A stretch of 64,000 nt of DNA from Cobetia sp. L2A1 (GCF_009796845.1 NZ_CP047025.1:620001-684000); one strand, 5' to 3'; positions 9,966 through 19,282 are shown, counted from the stretch's first letter. Notes: generated from the sequence alone by a model not told the origin. Made by a program: numbers and translations.

Positions 9966-10500
9966 AGGACGTATCCAGGCCGTGTTTGACGATGGCCTGT
10001 TCGTGCTCAAGCTGTCCGGTGATGTGCGCCTGACACTGTGCGCCACGCTGGACCAGCAGGTGCAGCGCGTGGCTGCGGTCGATGGGCTGGAAAGTGTGAT
10101 CATCGATCTGCGTGAAGCGACGAATGTCGATTCCACTGCGCTGGGCTTTCTCGCCAAGCTGGCACTGGCGGTGCGCGATCGCCTGGTACTGCCGGCGCAG
10201 GTCGTCGCCACTCATCCTGACGTCTTGACCATGCTCAAGGTGATGGGATTCGACGAGGTAGCCAGTGTCGTGGACGCCAATGAATTGCCCGCGGCAGAGC
10301 AGGCGGGGCTTGACTCTACCAGCTGCTGTGATGATATGCCGTTGGCCGAGCCATCCTCCGAAATGCAGGAGGAAGGTGAGCTGCGTGGACGTATCCTCGA
10401 AGCGCATCGCCTACTGATGTGTCTGAATGGACACAATCGCCTTCAGTTCCAGCCGCTGATCGAGTTGTTGGAGAGCGAAGAGCAGCGTCAGCCGCACTGA
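9955..10500 (+). CDS. STAS-domain anti-sigma factor antagonist (RssC/HsbA-like)
   Basis: A 181-residue protein with a STAS domain at about 5-105. The phosphorylation-site loop reads REATNVDSTALGFLAKL, with the usual Ser at about residue 60. It is the expected substrate of the adjacent phosphatase in a partner-switching pair. The last ~75 residues (after MGFDEVASVV) are an acidic linker and a short helix that I cannot assign. The start overlaps the phosphatase gene; two successive ATGs (9955 and 9958) are possible. No anti-sigma kinase gene is in the window, so the third partner must be elsewhere. Confidence 0.82.
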   Translation: MMDEGRIQAVFDDGLFVLKLSGDVRLTLCATLDQQVQRVAAVDGLESVIIDLREATNVDSTALGFLAKLALAVRDRLVLPAQVVATHPDVLTMLKVMGFDEVASVVDANELPAAEQAGLDSTSCCDDMPLAEPSSEMQEEGELRGRILEAHRLLMCLNGHNRLQFQPLIELLESEEQRQPH

Positions 10501-10545
10501 GTCTGCCAGCATGGCGACCTTGCGCAGGAGGAGTCACTCCAACGG

Positions 10546-10579
10546 AAAACGCCTGCCGTGACTCACGGCAGGCGTTTTT
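10546..10579. terminator. Bidirectional terminator between STAS gene and transaldolase
   Basis: Fifteen-bp stem (10546-10560 and 10564-10578) with a 3-base loop, flanked by A-run and T-run, so it can stop both the plus-strand STAS transcript and the minus-strand tal transcript. Confidence 0.9.
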
Positions 10580-10650
10580 GGTCTTGGTACCTTTATCTCG
10601 GTGCATTCGTTCCTATGCTGCTCATTTCAGTGCAGCGGGGCTCGATGTGC

Positions 10651-11589
10651 TCAGTGCTGACGCAGCTCAGCCAGTAGCGTCTCAAGCTTGCGCTGGTCGG
10701 CCATGAACTTGCGGATACCTTCGCCCAGCTTCTCGGTCGCCATGGCATCTTCATTCATGGCCCAGCGGAAGTCAGATTCGCTAAGCGCTTCCTGTACGTT
10801 GCTCTCGGCATCTACCGGGATCAGGCGACGCGTCAGCGGCCCGCTAGTCTCGGCCAGTTCACCCAACAGTGCCGGAGAGATGGTCAGGCGATCACAACCG
10901 GCCAGTGCTTCGATCTCGCCAGTATTACGGAAGCTTGCGCCCATCACGATGGTCTTGTAGCCATGACCCTTGTAGTAGTCGTAGATCGACTTGACTGATT
11001 GCACGCCCGGATCATTGTCGCCGCTGAAATCGGCGCTTGGCTGCTGAGCCTTGTGCCAGTCGAGGATACGGCCAACGAAGGGCGAAATCAGGGTCACGCC
11101 GGCATCAGCACACGCCTGGGCCTGCGCAAAATTGAACAGTAAGGTCAGGTTAGTACGGATGCCTTCGCGTTCGAGTTTCTCGGCAGCGCGAATACCTTCC
11201 CAGGTAGAGGCAGTCTTGATCAGGATACGTTCCTGGCCGACACCATTTGCAGCGTAACGCTCAATGATGCGATGGGCGCGACGAATGGTTTCGTCGGTAT
11301 CAAAGGACAGGCGAGCACTGACTTCGGTAGAGACGTAACCCGGTACCAGACCCGCGATTTCGGTACCGATATCCACGGCCACGGCGTCGACAGCGTCATC
11401 GATATCAGTCGCTTTGCGAGCCACTTCAGTGAGGCGCTCACGGCGTGATGGATCCTGTGCCGCCTGCAGGATCAGTGACGGGTTAGTGGTAGCATCGGTA
11501 GGGGAGAAACGGCGGATAGCATCGAGATCACCGGTGTCAGCGACCACGGTCGTCATTTCCTTGAGCTGGGAGAGCTTGTCCTGGGCCAT
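10651..11589 (-). CDS. tal: Transaldolase
   Basis: Moves a dihydroxyacetone unit between sugar phosphates in the non-oxidative pentose phosphate pathway, in the cytosol. The 312-residue protein aligns with E. coli TalB from end to end: TTVVADTGD at the start, [10 protein letters not shown] with the catalytic-site Asp, the Schiff-base Lys in [23 protein letters not shown], and [23 protein letters not shown]. The frame is open 50 codons further upstream to 11739, but the ATG at 11589 follows AGGAAA and matches the family N-terminus. A CRP-like palindrome lies about 150 bases upstream in the divergent promoter region. Confidence 0.96.
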   Translation of the reverse strand: MAQDKLSQLKEMTTVVADTGDLDAIRRFSPTDATTNPSLILQAAQDPSRRERLTEVARKATDIDDAVDAVAVDIGTEIAGLVPGYVSTEVSARLSFDTDETIRRAHRIIERYAANGVGQERILIKTASTWEGIRAAEKLEREGIRTNLTLLFNFAQAQACADAGVTLISPFVGRILDWHKAQQPSADFSGDNDPGVQSVKSIYDYYKGHGYKTIVMGASFRNTGEIEALAGCDRLTISPALLGELAETSGPLTRRLIPVDAESNVQEALSESDFRWAMNEDAMATEKLGEGIRKFMADQRKLETLLAELRQH

Positions 11590-11738
11590 GCAAGATTTTC
11601 CTGTGCTGAGCGCGAGCCGCCTGATGGCGACAAGCATGAAGAGGTAAGGCGTGACGGGCAGGGCAATCGTGTCGCCTTCTACCAGTGAATCTCGAAAAGT
11701 GTGCAATGAGATAGTTGATGTAAAAGTTATCACACTCA

Positions 11739-11754
11739 TGTGACATTCATCACG
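11739..11754. promoter_or_regulatory. CRP/Vfr-like site in the tal/exporter intergenic region
   Basis: TGTGA-CATTCA-TCACG fits the TGTGA-N6-TCACA consensus in 9 of 10 fixed positions. It lies between the divergent tal and exporter genes. Function is inferred from the motif only. Confidence 0.4.
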
Positions 11755-11890
11755 TGGATACTCTCACTGTACCAATTGTGTGGCGGCTCGCCCACTGTCG
11801 TTATCTGACGGCAGGGGCGTCTACCTTCAGGTAGAGCTTGCTTGTGAAACTACTGCTTTTATTGTCGCCATGAATATTCCGGGAGGGAAT

Positions 11891-13108
11891 GTGGATAAGC
11901 GTCAAACCCGACAGCTGGCCTTGTTGGTTGCTGCCAATACCGCACTGGCTCCATTGGCCATTGATGCCTACCTGCCAGCATTGCCAGCGATGGCGGACGA
12001 TCTCGGCACCACGGTGCACTATACCGAATTGTCGCTTTCGATCTTCTTGCTCGGGTTTTCGCTGGGCCAGCTGATCTTCGGGCCTCTGTCGGATCGCATC
12101 GGGCGCAAGCCGGTATTGCTGTCGGGAATTGCGGTATTCCTGTTGGCGAGCCTCGCCATCACCCAGGTCGATAGCCTTGAAGGCCTGTGGGCCTTGCGCT
12201 TCGTGCAGGCACTTGGCGGTGGTGCATCGGTGGTCAACTCCTCGGCGATCGTGCGCGACTGCTTCAGAGGTCGCGAGGCCGCCAAGGTGCTCTCGACCGT
12301 GGCAGTGATCATGATGCTGGCACCACTGATTGCTCCCGCGATCGGCAGTCTGCTGTTGGGGCTGGCAGGATGGTGGTTGATCTTTGCCTTCCTGGCAGCC
12401 TACGCCGCCTTTCTGCTGGTGGTGCTGCCATTGCGCTTACCGGAAACCCGCCGCACGCCTGAGGAGAATGAACTGCCTGCCAGTCTTGCTCAGGTCGCTC
12501 GCGATTACGCCAGCGTGTTACGGCATGGGCCGGCGATGGGATATGCCGTGACGCAGGCGATGGGCTTTGGCGGCATGTTCGCCTTCATCACGGCCTCGCC
12601 TTACGTGTATATGGAACACTTCGGTGTGACGGCGGCGTGGTATCCGGCACTGTTTGGCGCCAATATCCTGTTCATGTTCACCGCCAATCGAGTCAATGTA
12701 CGCTTGTTGTCACACTATTCTTCCCCTCGGTTGTTGCGTATCGGTATCGGTATTCAACTGATGGCGGCAGTTCTGTTGGTCACGATGCTGGCACTGGGGC
12801 TGGATCGCCTGGCGATCATCGCGCCCTTGCTGATGGTCTTCGTAGGGGCCAATGGCATGGTGGCTCCCAATGCGATCTCCTCCGCGCTGGAATATTTCCC
12901 GCGCATCAGTGCCACGGCCAATGCACTGATCGGGAGCCTGCAGTTTGCCAGTGGTGCCTTGATCGGGATGCTGATTGCAGGCCTGGCCTTGAACAGTCTT
13001 TGGCCGATGGTCCTTGGCATGCTGGCAACGGCACTGGTCAGCAATATCCTGCTGCGAGTGCTGGCAGGGCGGCGCGCTCTGGCACGACATGAGCCGATAG
13101 AAGCATAA
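11891..13108 (+). CDS. Bcr/CflA-type MFS multidrug exporter
   Basis: Inner-membrane drug:proton antiporter of the DHA1 family, about 405 residues with twelve hydrophobic segments. The motif after TM2, FGPLSDRIGRKPVLL, is the MFS motif A. LPALPAMADDL near the N-terminus and RALQALGG-like RFVQALGGGAS with IVRDCF in TM4-5 are typical of Bcr/CflA proteins, which export bicyclomycin, chloramphenicol-like compounds or other small molecules; the substrate here is unknown. The frame is open from 11780. I prefer the GTG at 11891 (MDKRQTRQLALL), preceded by GGGAGGG, over the ATG at 11870, which has no ribosome site. It is divergent from tal. Confidence 0.85.
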   Translation: MDKRQTRQLALLVAANTALAPLAIDAYLPALPAMADDLGTTVHYTELSLSIFLLGFSLGQLIFGPLSDRIGRKPVLLSGIAVFLLASLAITQVDSLEGLWALRFVQALGGGASVVNSSAIVRDCFRGREAAKVLSTVAVIMMLAPLIAPAIGSLLLGLAGWWLIFAFLAAYAAFLLVVLPLRLPETRRTPEENELPASLAQVARDYASVLRHGPAMGYAVTQAMGFGGMFAFITASPYVYMEHFGVTAAWYPALFGANILFMFTANRVNVRLLSHYSSPRLLRIGIGIQLMAAVLLVTMLALGLDRLAIIAPLLMVFVGANGMVAPNAISSALEYFPRISATANALIGSLQFASGALIGMLIAGLALNSLWPMVLGMLATALVSNILLRVLAGRRALARHEPIEA

Positions 13109-13138
13109 GCGTTCTTGCATTGTCCCAAGTTGCCTCGG

Positions 13139-13156
13139 CTGTCACACAGTTGTCAT
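13139..13156 (+). promoter_or_regulatory. Pho box upstream of pstS
   Basis: Two 7-bp direct repeats, CTGTCAC and TTGTCAT, separated by 4 bases, fit the PhoB consensus (CTGTCAT-N4-CTGTCAT) in 12 of 14 positions. It sits 78 bases upstream of the pstS start, replacing a -35 element. PhoB activation under phosphate starvation follows from the known family. Confidence 0.85.
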
Positions 13157-13233
13157 GAATGCTTGGCAAGGTACTCCCTGTAGACAAGAAGCCAACACTC
13201 AGTGGCTCATTCTTTTCGCAAGGAGTTTCAGGC

Positions 13234-14250
13234 ATGCAGGCGTTCCTCAAAACGGGTATTGCAGTCGCGGTCATGGCCGCTTCCATCAGCGCAGCACAAG
13301 CACGTGAGCAGCTGCGTATTGTTGGCTCTTCCACGGTTTATCCGTTCTCCAGCTATGTGGCTGAAGAACTGGGCGCTACCAGCGACTTCCCGACGCCGGT
13401 CATCGAGTCCACCGGTTCCGGTGGTGGCATGAAGCTCTTCTGTGAAGGTGTGGGCGACAACACGCCGGACATTACCAACGCGTCTCGTCGTATGAAGACT
13501 TCCGAGTTTGAACGTTGCGCAGACAATGGCATCACCGACATCACCGAAGCCAAGATCGGCTTCGACGGTATCGCGTTCGCTCAGTCTGTCGATAACGGCA
13601 ACATCAACCTGACCCGTGAGCAGATCGCCATGGCCGTGGCCGCCCAGGTCCCGGTCGATGGCAAGCTGGTCGACAATCCCTACATGAAGTGGTCTGACAT
13701 CGACAATTCGCTGCCGGATCGCAAGATCACTGTCTACGGGCCGCCTTCTACTTCTGGTACGCGTGATGCGTTCGAAGAGCTGGTGATGGAAGTTGCCACT
13801 GAAGACATGGAAGGTTACGGCGGCGAAGGCTATACCAATATCCGCCAGGATGGTCACTACATCGCTTCCGGCGAGAACGATAACCTGATCATCCAGAAGC
13901 TGACGGAAAACACGGCAGCCTTCGGGATCTTCGGCTACTCCTTCCTCGAAGAGAATGCTGACAAGGTCGTGGGAGCTTCCATCGACGGTGTTGAGCCGGA
14001 AGCTGATGCCATCTCCTCTGGTGAGTATCCGGTCTCCCGCTCCTTGTTCTACTACATCAAGAACCAGCACAAGGATGACGTTCCTGCGCAGGAAGCCTAC
14101 AACACGCTGTTCATGAGCGAGAAGATGATCGGTGAACTGGGCTACCTCAAGGGGATTGGCTTGATCCCGCTGCCGAAGGCAGAGCGTGAAGCCCTGCGTC
14201 AGCAGGTCGAGAGCCGTACCCAGCTGACCTTGGCTGACCTCAAGAAGTAA
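13234..14250 (+). CDS. pstS: Phosphate ABC transporter periplasmic binding protein
   Basis: Captures inorganic phosphate in the periplasm and passes it to PstCA. The 338-residue precursor has a signal peptide (MQAFLKTGIAVAVMAASIS, cleavage after AQA at about residue 22). Phosphate-binding loops are visible: GSSTVYPFS, ESTGSGGGMKLFC, DITNASRRMK and the SGTRDAFEEL block. The frame is open from 13159, but the ATG at 13234 follows AAGGAG by 8 bases and gives the signal peptide. First gene of pstSCAB and directly behind the Pho box. Confidence 0.96.
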   Translation: MQAFLKTGIAVAVMAASISAAQAREQLRIVGSSTVYPFSSYVAEELGATSDFPTPVIESTGSGGGMKLFCEGVGDNTPDITNASRRMKTSEFERCADNGITDITEAKIGFDGIAFAQSVDNGNINLTREQIAMAVAAQVPVDGKLVDNPYMKWSDIDNSLPDRKITVYGPPSTSGTRDAFEELVMEVATEDMEGYGGEGYTNIRQDGHYIASGENDNLIIQKLTENTAAFGIFGYSFLEENADKVVGASIDGVEPEADAISSGEYPVSRSLFYYIKNQHKDDVPAQEAYNTLFMSEKMIGELGYLKGIGLIPLPKAEREALRQQVESRTQLTLADLKK

Positions 14251-14378
14251 TTGACGCAGCTGACCCTCGACGCGGCCGGCTGCCAATGGCAGCCGGCCCG
14301 TTTGCATGATTGCCCGCGGGCCTGTTTGAAGGCCATTGGCCTCAATCCCGCGGACAGCGCGACTCCGGGACCCGAAAG

Positions 14379-15635
14379 ATGCAGACCCAGCAGATCTTTC
14401 TCTTCTTTATAGGCATCGTGGTGTTGTTTGGCCTCGCAGCCTTCTTCATCGGCCGCGGCAAGGCACAGAAAGTGCGTGCCGGCGGTGCCGAGATGTATGC
14501 CCAGCCTGATCAATACGGCTGGTTCACGGCGATCTCCAGTGCTGGTCCCGCCATTCTGGTCGGTCTGGCAGCGGTGATCGCCATCGCGACCACTGGCATC
14601 GACATCGAAGGCTTCACGCTGTTGGCGACCTGCCTGGTCGTGGCGGGGCTTGGTCTGATGCTGGGACTGTATCTGGTCAAACCCGACTTTCATGCGCGCA
14701 CCGCCATTGAGACGCTGATTCGTTATGTTCTGATCGGGGCGGCGATGATTTCCATCGTCACTACGTTCGGCATTCTGATCTCCATCGTCTTCGAGGCCAT
14801 TCGCTTCTTCCAGATGGAAAGCTTCTGGACCTTCATTACGGGCACTACCTGGGATCCGGGTAACAGCTTCCAGCTGTCCGCGGGTCGTGGCGAGGGTGTC
14901 GAGAGTACTGCCAACTTCGGTGCGGTACCGCTGTTTGCCGGTACCTTCATGATCACCTTGATCGCGATGCTGGTCGCCATTCCCATTGGCCTGCTGGCAG
15001 CGGTCTACATGGCAGAGTTCGCTCCCGCCAATGTGCGCACCATTGCCAAGCCGGTATTGGAAGTGCTCGCGGGTATCCCGACCGTGGTCTATGGCTTCTT
15101 TGCTGCCATCAGCGTTGCGCCGCTCGTCGTGGATATCTTCTCGCCGCTGGGCTTTGATGCGTCTTACAACAATGCGCTGGCGCCCGGTCTGGTCATGGGC
15201 ATCATGATCATTCCCTTCATCTCTTCACTCTCCGATGACGTCATCACGTCAGTGCCTGACACCATGCGTCAGGGGTCGCTGGCACTGGGCATGACGCATG
15301 GAGAGACCATTCGTAACGTCATTCTGCCGGCTGCACTGCCGGGCATCATCTCGGCTTCATTGCTGGCGGTATCACGTGCGTTGGGTGAGACGATGATCGT
15401 GGTCATGGCAGCCGGTATGCGTCCGAATCTGACGGCCAACCCGCTGGAAGACATGACGACCGTCACGGTGCGTATCGTTGCTGCATTGACTGGCGATCAA
15501 GAATTCGCCAGCGCCGAAACGCTGTCAGCCTTCGCGCTGGGGCTGGTGCTGTTCGTGGTCACTCTGCTGCTCAACATGGTGTCGGTGATCTTGATTCGCC
15601 GCTTCCGTGAGAAGTACAGCGCCAATAACCTGTGA
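14379..15635 (+). CDS. pstC: Phosphate ABC transporter permease PstC
   Basis: One of the two membrane subunits of the Pst importer, about 418 residues with 8-9 hydrophobic stretches. It is longer than E. coli PstC (319): an extra N-terminal membrane part (residues 1-110) precedes the permease core. The core has VPLFAGTFMITLIAMLVAIP, EVLAGIPTVVYGFFA and the EAA loop SLALGMTHGETIRNVILPAA that docks on PstB. The frame is open from 14310; the ATG at 14379 begins the first membrane helix and is preferred. The gap of 128 bases after pstS includes no clear terminator. Confidence 0.92.
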   Translation: MQTQQIFLFFIGIVVLFGLAAFFIGRGKAQKVRAGGAEMYAQPDQYGWFTAISSAGPAILVGLAAVIAIATTGIDIEGFTLLATCLVVAGLGLMLGLYLVKPDFHARTAIETLIRYVLIGAAMISIVTTFGILISIVFEAIRFFQMESFWTFITGTTWDPGNSFQLSAGRGEGVESTANFGAVPLFAGTFMITLIAMLVAIPIGLLAAVYMAEFAPANVRTIAKPVLEVLAGIPTVVYGFFAAISVAPLVVDIFSPLGFDASYNNALAPGLVMGIMIIPFISSLSDDVITSVPDTMRQGSLALGMTHGETIRNVILPAALPGIISASLLAVSRALGETMIVVMAAGMRPNLTANPLEDMTTVTVRIVAALTGDQEFASAETLSAFALGLVLFVVTLLLNMVSVILIRRFREKYSANNL

Positions 15636-15649
15636 GGCCGAGACAAGAC

Positions 15650-16816
15650 ATGAGCCATTCATTCGACGACATCTCGGCCCAGCTGAAGGGCCGTCATCGC
15701 CGCACGCGGCGCCTGAAGATGATGTCCATGGGCGCTTTGGCCCTGGCGGCCAGCTTCCTGCTGGTGTTCATCGGCGACATGGTCATGCGTGGCTATCCTG
15801 CCTTCCAGCAGGCGGAGTTGAACGTCCCTGTCACGTACAGTGAACAGTCACGCGAGATCCCGCTGGCGGCGGTAGAAGAAGATGTCCGTAGCCTGGTCAG
15901 CCGTGGCTGGCTGCGTCAGCTGCCTCGTGCGATGAAAGCTGATCCGACATTGATGGGGCAGACGATCGACAGCTGGGTAATCTCGGATGACCAGGTCGAT
16001 CAGTACCTCAAGGGTCACAAGTCACACCTGAAGCCGAAAGAGCAGCAGGTGCTGGACCGCATGATCGAAAACGGTACCGCCGAGCTCAAGTTCAACGTCA
16101 ACTTCTTCACCACAGGTGATTCGAAGCTGCCGGAATATGCCGGTATCTGGTCTGCTGCGATGGGGACGATCCTGACACTGCTGGTCACCTTGGCCTTTGC
16201 CTTCCCGGTCGGCGTGATGACAGCGGTCTATCTGGAAGAGTTTGCACCGGACAACCGTCTGACGCAGGCCATCGAGATCAACATCAACAACCTGGCTGCC
16301 GTGCCGTCGATCCTGTTCGGTCTACTGGGCTTGGCAATCTTCATCAACTTCTTCGGTATGCCGCGCTCCTCACCGCTGGTCGGGGGGCTGACGCTGGGTT
16401 TGATGACACTACCGGTGATCATCATCACCACACGTTCGGCCCTGCGCAGCGTGCCAGATACCATCCGACAGGCGGCCTTCGGCGTGGGGTGCTCGCAATG
16501 GCAGGTAGTGCGTGACCACGTGTTGCCCTTGTCACTGCCGGGTATTCTGACGGGCTCGATCATCGGCCTGGCACAGGCGATGGGTGAGACGGCACCATTG
16601 ATCATCATCGGCATGGTGGCCTTTATCCCGGATGCGCCGGAGTCTATTACTCAGGCAGCTACCGTGCTTCCGGCCCAGATTTTCACTTGGGCGGGCGAGC
16701 CGGAGCAGGCCTATGTTGAACGTACTGCGGCGGGCATCCTGGTGCTACTGTCAGTGCTGATCTTCCTCAACGCGGCAGCGGTCATGCTGCGCAAGAAATT
16801 TGAGCGTCGTTGGTAG
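15650..16816 (+). CDS. pstA: Phosphate ABC transporter permease PstA
   Basis: Second membrane subunit of the Pst importer, about 388 residues. An N-terminal cytoplasmic segment and one helix (about 32-52) are followed by a ~110-residue polar, presumably periplasmic, insert not found in E. coli PstA (296 residues). The permease core then begins (GTILTLLVTLAFAFPVGVMT) with NINNLAAVPSILFGLLG and the EAA loop AAFGVGCSQWQVVRDHVLP. A GTG at 15632 overlapping the pstC stop is possible, but the ATG at 15650 starts the polar N-terminus. Tightly linked to pstC, so co-transcribed. Confidence 0.92.
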   Translation: MSHSFDDISAQLKGRHRRTRRLKMMSMGALALAASFLLVFIGDMVMRGYPAFQQAELNVPVTYSEQSREIPLAAVEEDVRSLVSRGWLRQLPRAMKADPTLMGQTIDSWVISDDQVDQYLKGHKSHLKPKEQQVLDRMIENGTAELKFNVNFFTTGDSKLPEYAGIWSAAMGTILTLLVTLAFAFPVGVMTAVYLEEFAPDNRLTQAIEININNLAAVPSILFGLLGLAIFINFFGMPRSSPLVGGLTLGLMTLPVIIITTRSALRSVPDTIRQAAFGVGCSQWQVVRDHVLPLSLPGILTGSIIGLAQAMGETAPLIIIGMVAFIPDAPESITQAATVLPAQIFTWAGEPEQAYVERTAAGILVLLSVLIFLNAAAVMLRKKFERRW

Positions 16817-16894
16817 GCAAGCGTCTGGCGACCTGTTGCAAGCAGGTCGCACCGTGCACGTCCTGGCCCACGACTGAATAAGGAATACGAGATC

Positions 16895-17731
16895 ATGAGC
16901 ATCACTGTCGCCAAGCAGCCTGCCGCAATTCAGCGTCTGGGCACCCCGATCAGCACCAACGAAGATGCCAATCACGAACTGGCCATTCGCGTCGAAAACC
17001 TCAATCTGTGGTACGGCGAGAAGAAGGCACTCAAAGATATCAATATCGATATCTTCCAGAAGAATGTCACCGCATTGATCGGCCCGTCAGGCTGCGGAAA
17101 GTCTACCTTCCTGCGCTGCCTGAACCGCATGAATGACCTGATTCGCAGCGTGCGTATCGAGGGTCTGGTCGAGATGGACGGTCGTGACGTCAACGCCCGC
17201 AAGATGGATGAGGTGGCTCTGCGTCGTCGTGTGGGCATGGTGTTCCAGAAGCCGAATCCGTTCCCCAAGTCGATCTATGACAACATCGCCTATGCACCGA
17301 CCATGCATGACCTGGTCAGCCGTCGCGCTGACAAGGATGATCTGGTCGAGAGCGCGCTGCGTGATGCGGGCCTGTGGGAAGAAGTGAAGGATATTCTGGA
17401 TCAGCCTGGCACCTCGCTATCCGGTGGTCAGCAGCAGCGTCTGTGCATTGCGCGCGCCATCGCGGTCAAGCCGGATGTCATTCTGATGGATGAGCCGACC
17501 TCGGCACTTGACCCGATTTCCACCGCGACCATTGAAGATCTGATGGACAAGCTCAAGTCTCAGTTCTCGATTGTCACCGTGACGCATAACATGCAGCAGG
17601 CGGCGCGTGTCGCCGACTACACCGCCTTCTTCCACATGGGTGAGCTGATCGAGTACAACGACACCAAGACGATGTTCTCCAATCCTCATACCAAGAAGGC
17701 CGAGGATTACATCACCGGCCGTTACGGTTAA
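16895..17731 (+). CDS. pstB: Phosphate ABC transporter ATP-binding protein
   Basis: Powers phosphate import by ATP hydrolysis on the inner face of the membrane. 278 residues with all ABC motifs: Walker [11 protein letters not shown]-loop [11 protein letters not shown], signature [14 protein letters not shown], Walker [14 protein letters not shown] and switch His in VTHNM. AAGGAAT lies 8 bases before the ATG. The gene ends the operon; phoU, which usually follows pstB, is absent and a thiolase on the other strand comes next. Confidence 0.97.
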   Translation: MSITVAKQPAAIQRLGTPISTNEDANHELAIRVENLNLWYGEKKALKDINIDIFQKNVTALIGPSGCGKSTFLRCLNRMNDLIRSVRIEGLVEMDGRDVNARKMDEVALRRRVGMVFQKPNPFPKSIYDNIAYAPTMHDLVSRRADKDDLVESALRDAGLWEEVKDILDQPGTSLSGGQQQRLCIARAIAVKPDVILMDEPTSALDPISTATIEDLMDKLKSQFSIVTVTHNMQQAARVADYTAFFHMGELIEYNDTKTMFSNPHTKKAEDYITGRYG

Positions 17732-17751
17732 GCCGTGGCCTGTCTGTGACG

Positions 17752-17790
17752 TCAGGCATGAGCTATCAGGTATGAGTCATCAGGCATGAA
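17752..17790. repeat. Three tandem 14-bp degenerate repeats after pstB
   Basis: The block TCAGG(C/T)ATGA recurs at 17752, 17766 and 17780, an exact 14-bp period, just before the terminator. No function can be read from it. Confidence 0.6.
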
Positions 17791-17792
17791 CA

Positions 17793-17823
17793 AGAAAGCC
17801 CGGATCCATGATCCGGGCTTTCT
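17793..17823. terminator. Bidirectional terminator between pstB and thiolase
   Basis: Fourteen-bp perfect stem (17793-17806 and 17810-17823) with a 3-base loop between two convergent genes. A TTTT lies 4 bases beyond the stem on the plus strand. Confidence 0.85.
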
Positions 17824-17869
17824 GCGTTTTCACGAGCTCTGTTCAGCGGAGCTGGTGGACAGCGTTGCG

Positions 17870-19075
17870 TCAGCTTGCCAGCTCGACCGCAATGGCAGTC
17901 GCCTCGCCGCCGCCGATGCACAGTGCCGCGATGCCGCGTGTCTTGCCACGACGCTCCAATGCATTGATCAGCGTGACGATGATACGTGAGCCAGTCGAGC
18001 CGACCGGATGCCCCTGGGCACAGGCGCCACCGAAGACATTGACCTTATCGTGAGGAATCTTGTGAGCATCCATCGCCAGCAGCGTGACGACGGCGAAGGC
18101 TTCATTGATCTCGAACAGATCGACATCGTCGGTGGTCCAGCCGAGCTTCTTCATCAGACTATCGATTGCCCCGATCGGGGCCAGTGTGAACTCGCTGGGA
18201 TGCTGGGAGTGAGTGCTGTGGCCGAGAATACGCGCCTTGATGGCCAGGCCACGGCTGTCTGCTTCGCCTCGGCTGGTCAATACCAGCGCTGAGGCGCCAT
18301 CGGAAATGGAGCTGGCGTTGGCGGCAGTGATGGTTCCGTCCTTGGCAAATACCGGACGCAGTGTCGGGATCTTGTCGATATTGGCCTGGAAGGGCTGCTC
18401 ATCGCGTTCGACGACGGTATCGCCCTTGCGGCTGGTGACGGTGACCGACGCGATTTCTGGCGTGATGTCTCCGGACTCGATGGCGGCCATGGCTCGCGTG
18501 AGCGACTCTATCGCGAAGTCGTCCATGCGCTGCCGAGCATACCCTTGCGCATCGGCTACGTCCTGGGCGAATACGCCCATCAGCTTGCCAGTCTCGGCAT
18601 CTTCCAGGCCGTCGAGGAACATGTGGTCTTTCAGCTCACCGTGGCCGAGACGATAGCCACCACGTGCCTGCGTCAGCAGATGAGGAGCATTCGACATCGA
18701 CTCCATGCCGCCCGCCAGCATGATGCGGTTGGTACCGGCGCGAATCAGATCGTGGGCCAGCATGGTGGCTTTCATGCCGGAGCCACACAGTTTGTTGATC
18801 GTGGTCGCGCCGATGCTGTCGGGTACGCCCGCCAGACGCATTGCCTGTCGTGCCGGCCCTTGCTTGACGCCAGCGGGAAGCACGCAGCCAAAGATGCCTT
18901 CGTCGATATCGGCAGGTGTGAGTCCTGAGCGCTCGATGGCGGCCTTGATGGCCACGGCGGCAAGCTCAGGGGCGCTCATGCTAGATAGCGCGCCCTTGAG
19001 GCCGCCCATTGGCGTGCGGGCACCGGCAAGAATGACGATGTCATCGGCGCTGGTGGCCGGAGAAAGAGTAGACAT
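17870..19075 (-). CDS. Acetyl-CoA C-acyltransferase (thiolase)
   Basis: Thiolase of about 401 residues that cleaves 3-ketoacyl-CoA with CoA, or condenses two acetyl-CoA in the reverse direction. The active-site Cys is in NKLCGSGMKA (about residue 90), the His in the NEAFAVV/GGACAQGHPVGSTG region and the second Cys in ALCIGGGEATA. The frame is open to 19102; the ATG at 19075 (MSTLSPATS) follows GGAG by 6 bases and is preferred. It is divergent from the TetR gene and the acyl-CoA catabolic genes, which suggests a catabolic thiolase rather than a biosynthetic one. No phaB or enoyl-CoA hydratase adjoins it. Confidence 0.92.
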   Translation of the reverse strand: MSTLSPATSADDIVILAGARTPMGGLKGALSSMSAPELAAVAIKAAIERSGLTPADIDEGIFGCVLPAGVKQGPARQAMRLAGVPDSIGATTINKLCGSGMKATMLAHDLIRAGTNRIMLAGGMESMSNAPHLLTQARGGYRLGHGELKDHMFLDGLEDAETGKLMGVFAQDVADAQGYARQRMDDFAIESLTRAMAAIESGDITPEIASVTVTSRKGDTVVERDEQPFQANIDKIPTLRPVFAKDGTITAANASSISDGASALVLTSRGEADSRGLAIKARILGHSTHSQHPSEFTLAPIGAIDSLMKKLGWTTDDVDLFEINEAFAVVTLLAMDAHKIPHDKVNVFGGACAQGHPVGSTGSRIIVTLINALERRGKTRGIAALCIGGGEATAIAVELAS

Positions 19076-19260
19076 GGCGGTCTCCATTATTGTTGTCAAC
19101 ACTGTGTCAGAAGGTGGGGCTCACGACTGAATGAGCGGTATCCAATCACTGATGTGGCGCGGTATGACAGGCTCCCATGGCGTGTCATCAGTGGTTGCGT
19201 GGGCTGGGATGGCGTTGTGATCACTGCGTGGCTGTGCTTTGATCCATTCAATCCCATAAA

Positions 19261-19276
19261 CCAAGCAAGCGCTAGT
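19261..19276. promoter_or_regulatory. Operator-like palindrome before the TetR gene
   Basis: CAAGC-AAGC-GCTAG (19262-19275) lies 7 bases before the chosen TetR start and in the divergent thiolase/TetR region. It resembles the two palindromes before the acyl-CoA dehydrogenase gene, as expected for an autoregulated repressor. Inference from shared pattern. Confidence 0.45.
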
Positions 19277-19282
19277 TATACG

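Noticed and set aside
13228..14307. Long minus-strand open frame (359 codons) opposite pstS
   Set aside because: It lies entirely antisense to a clear pstS; the frame is a by-product of GC-rich codon use and has no recognisable protein.
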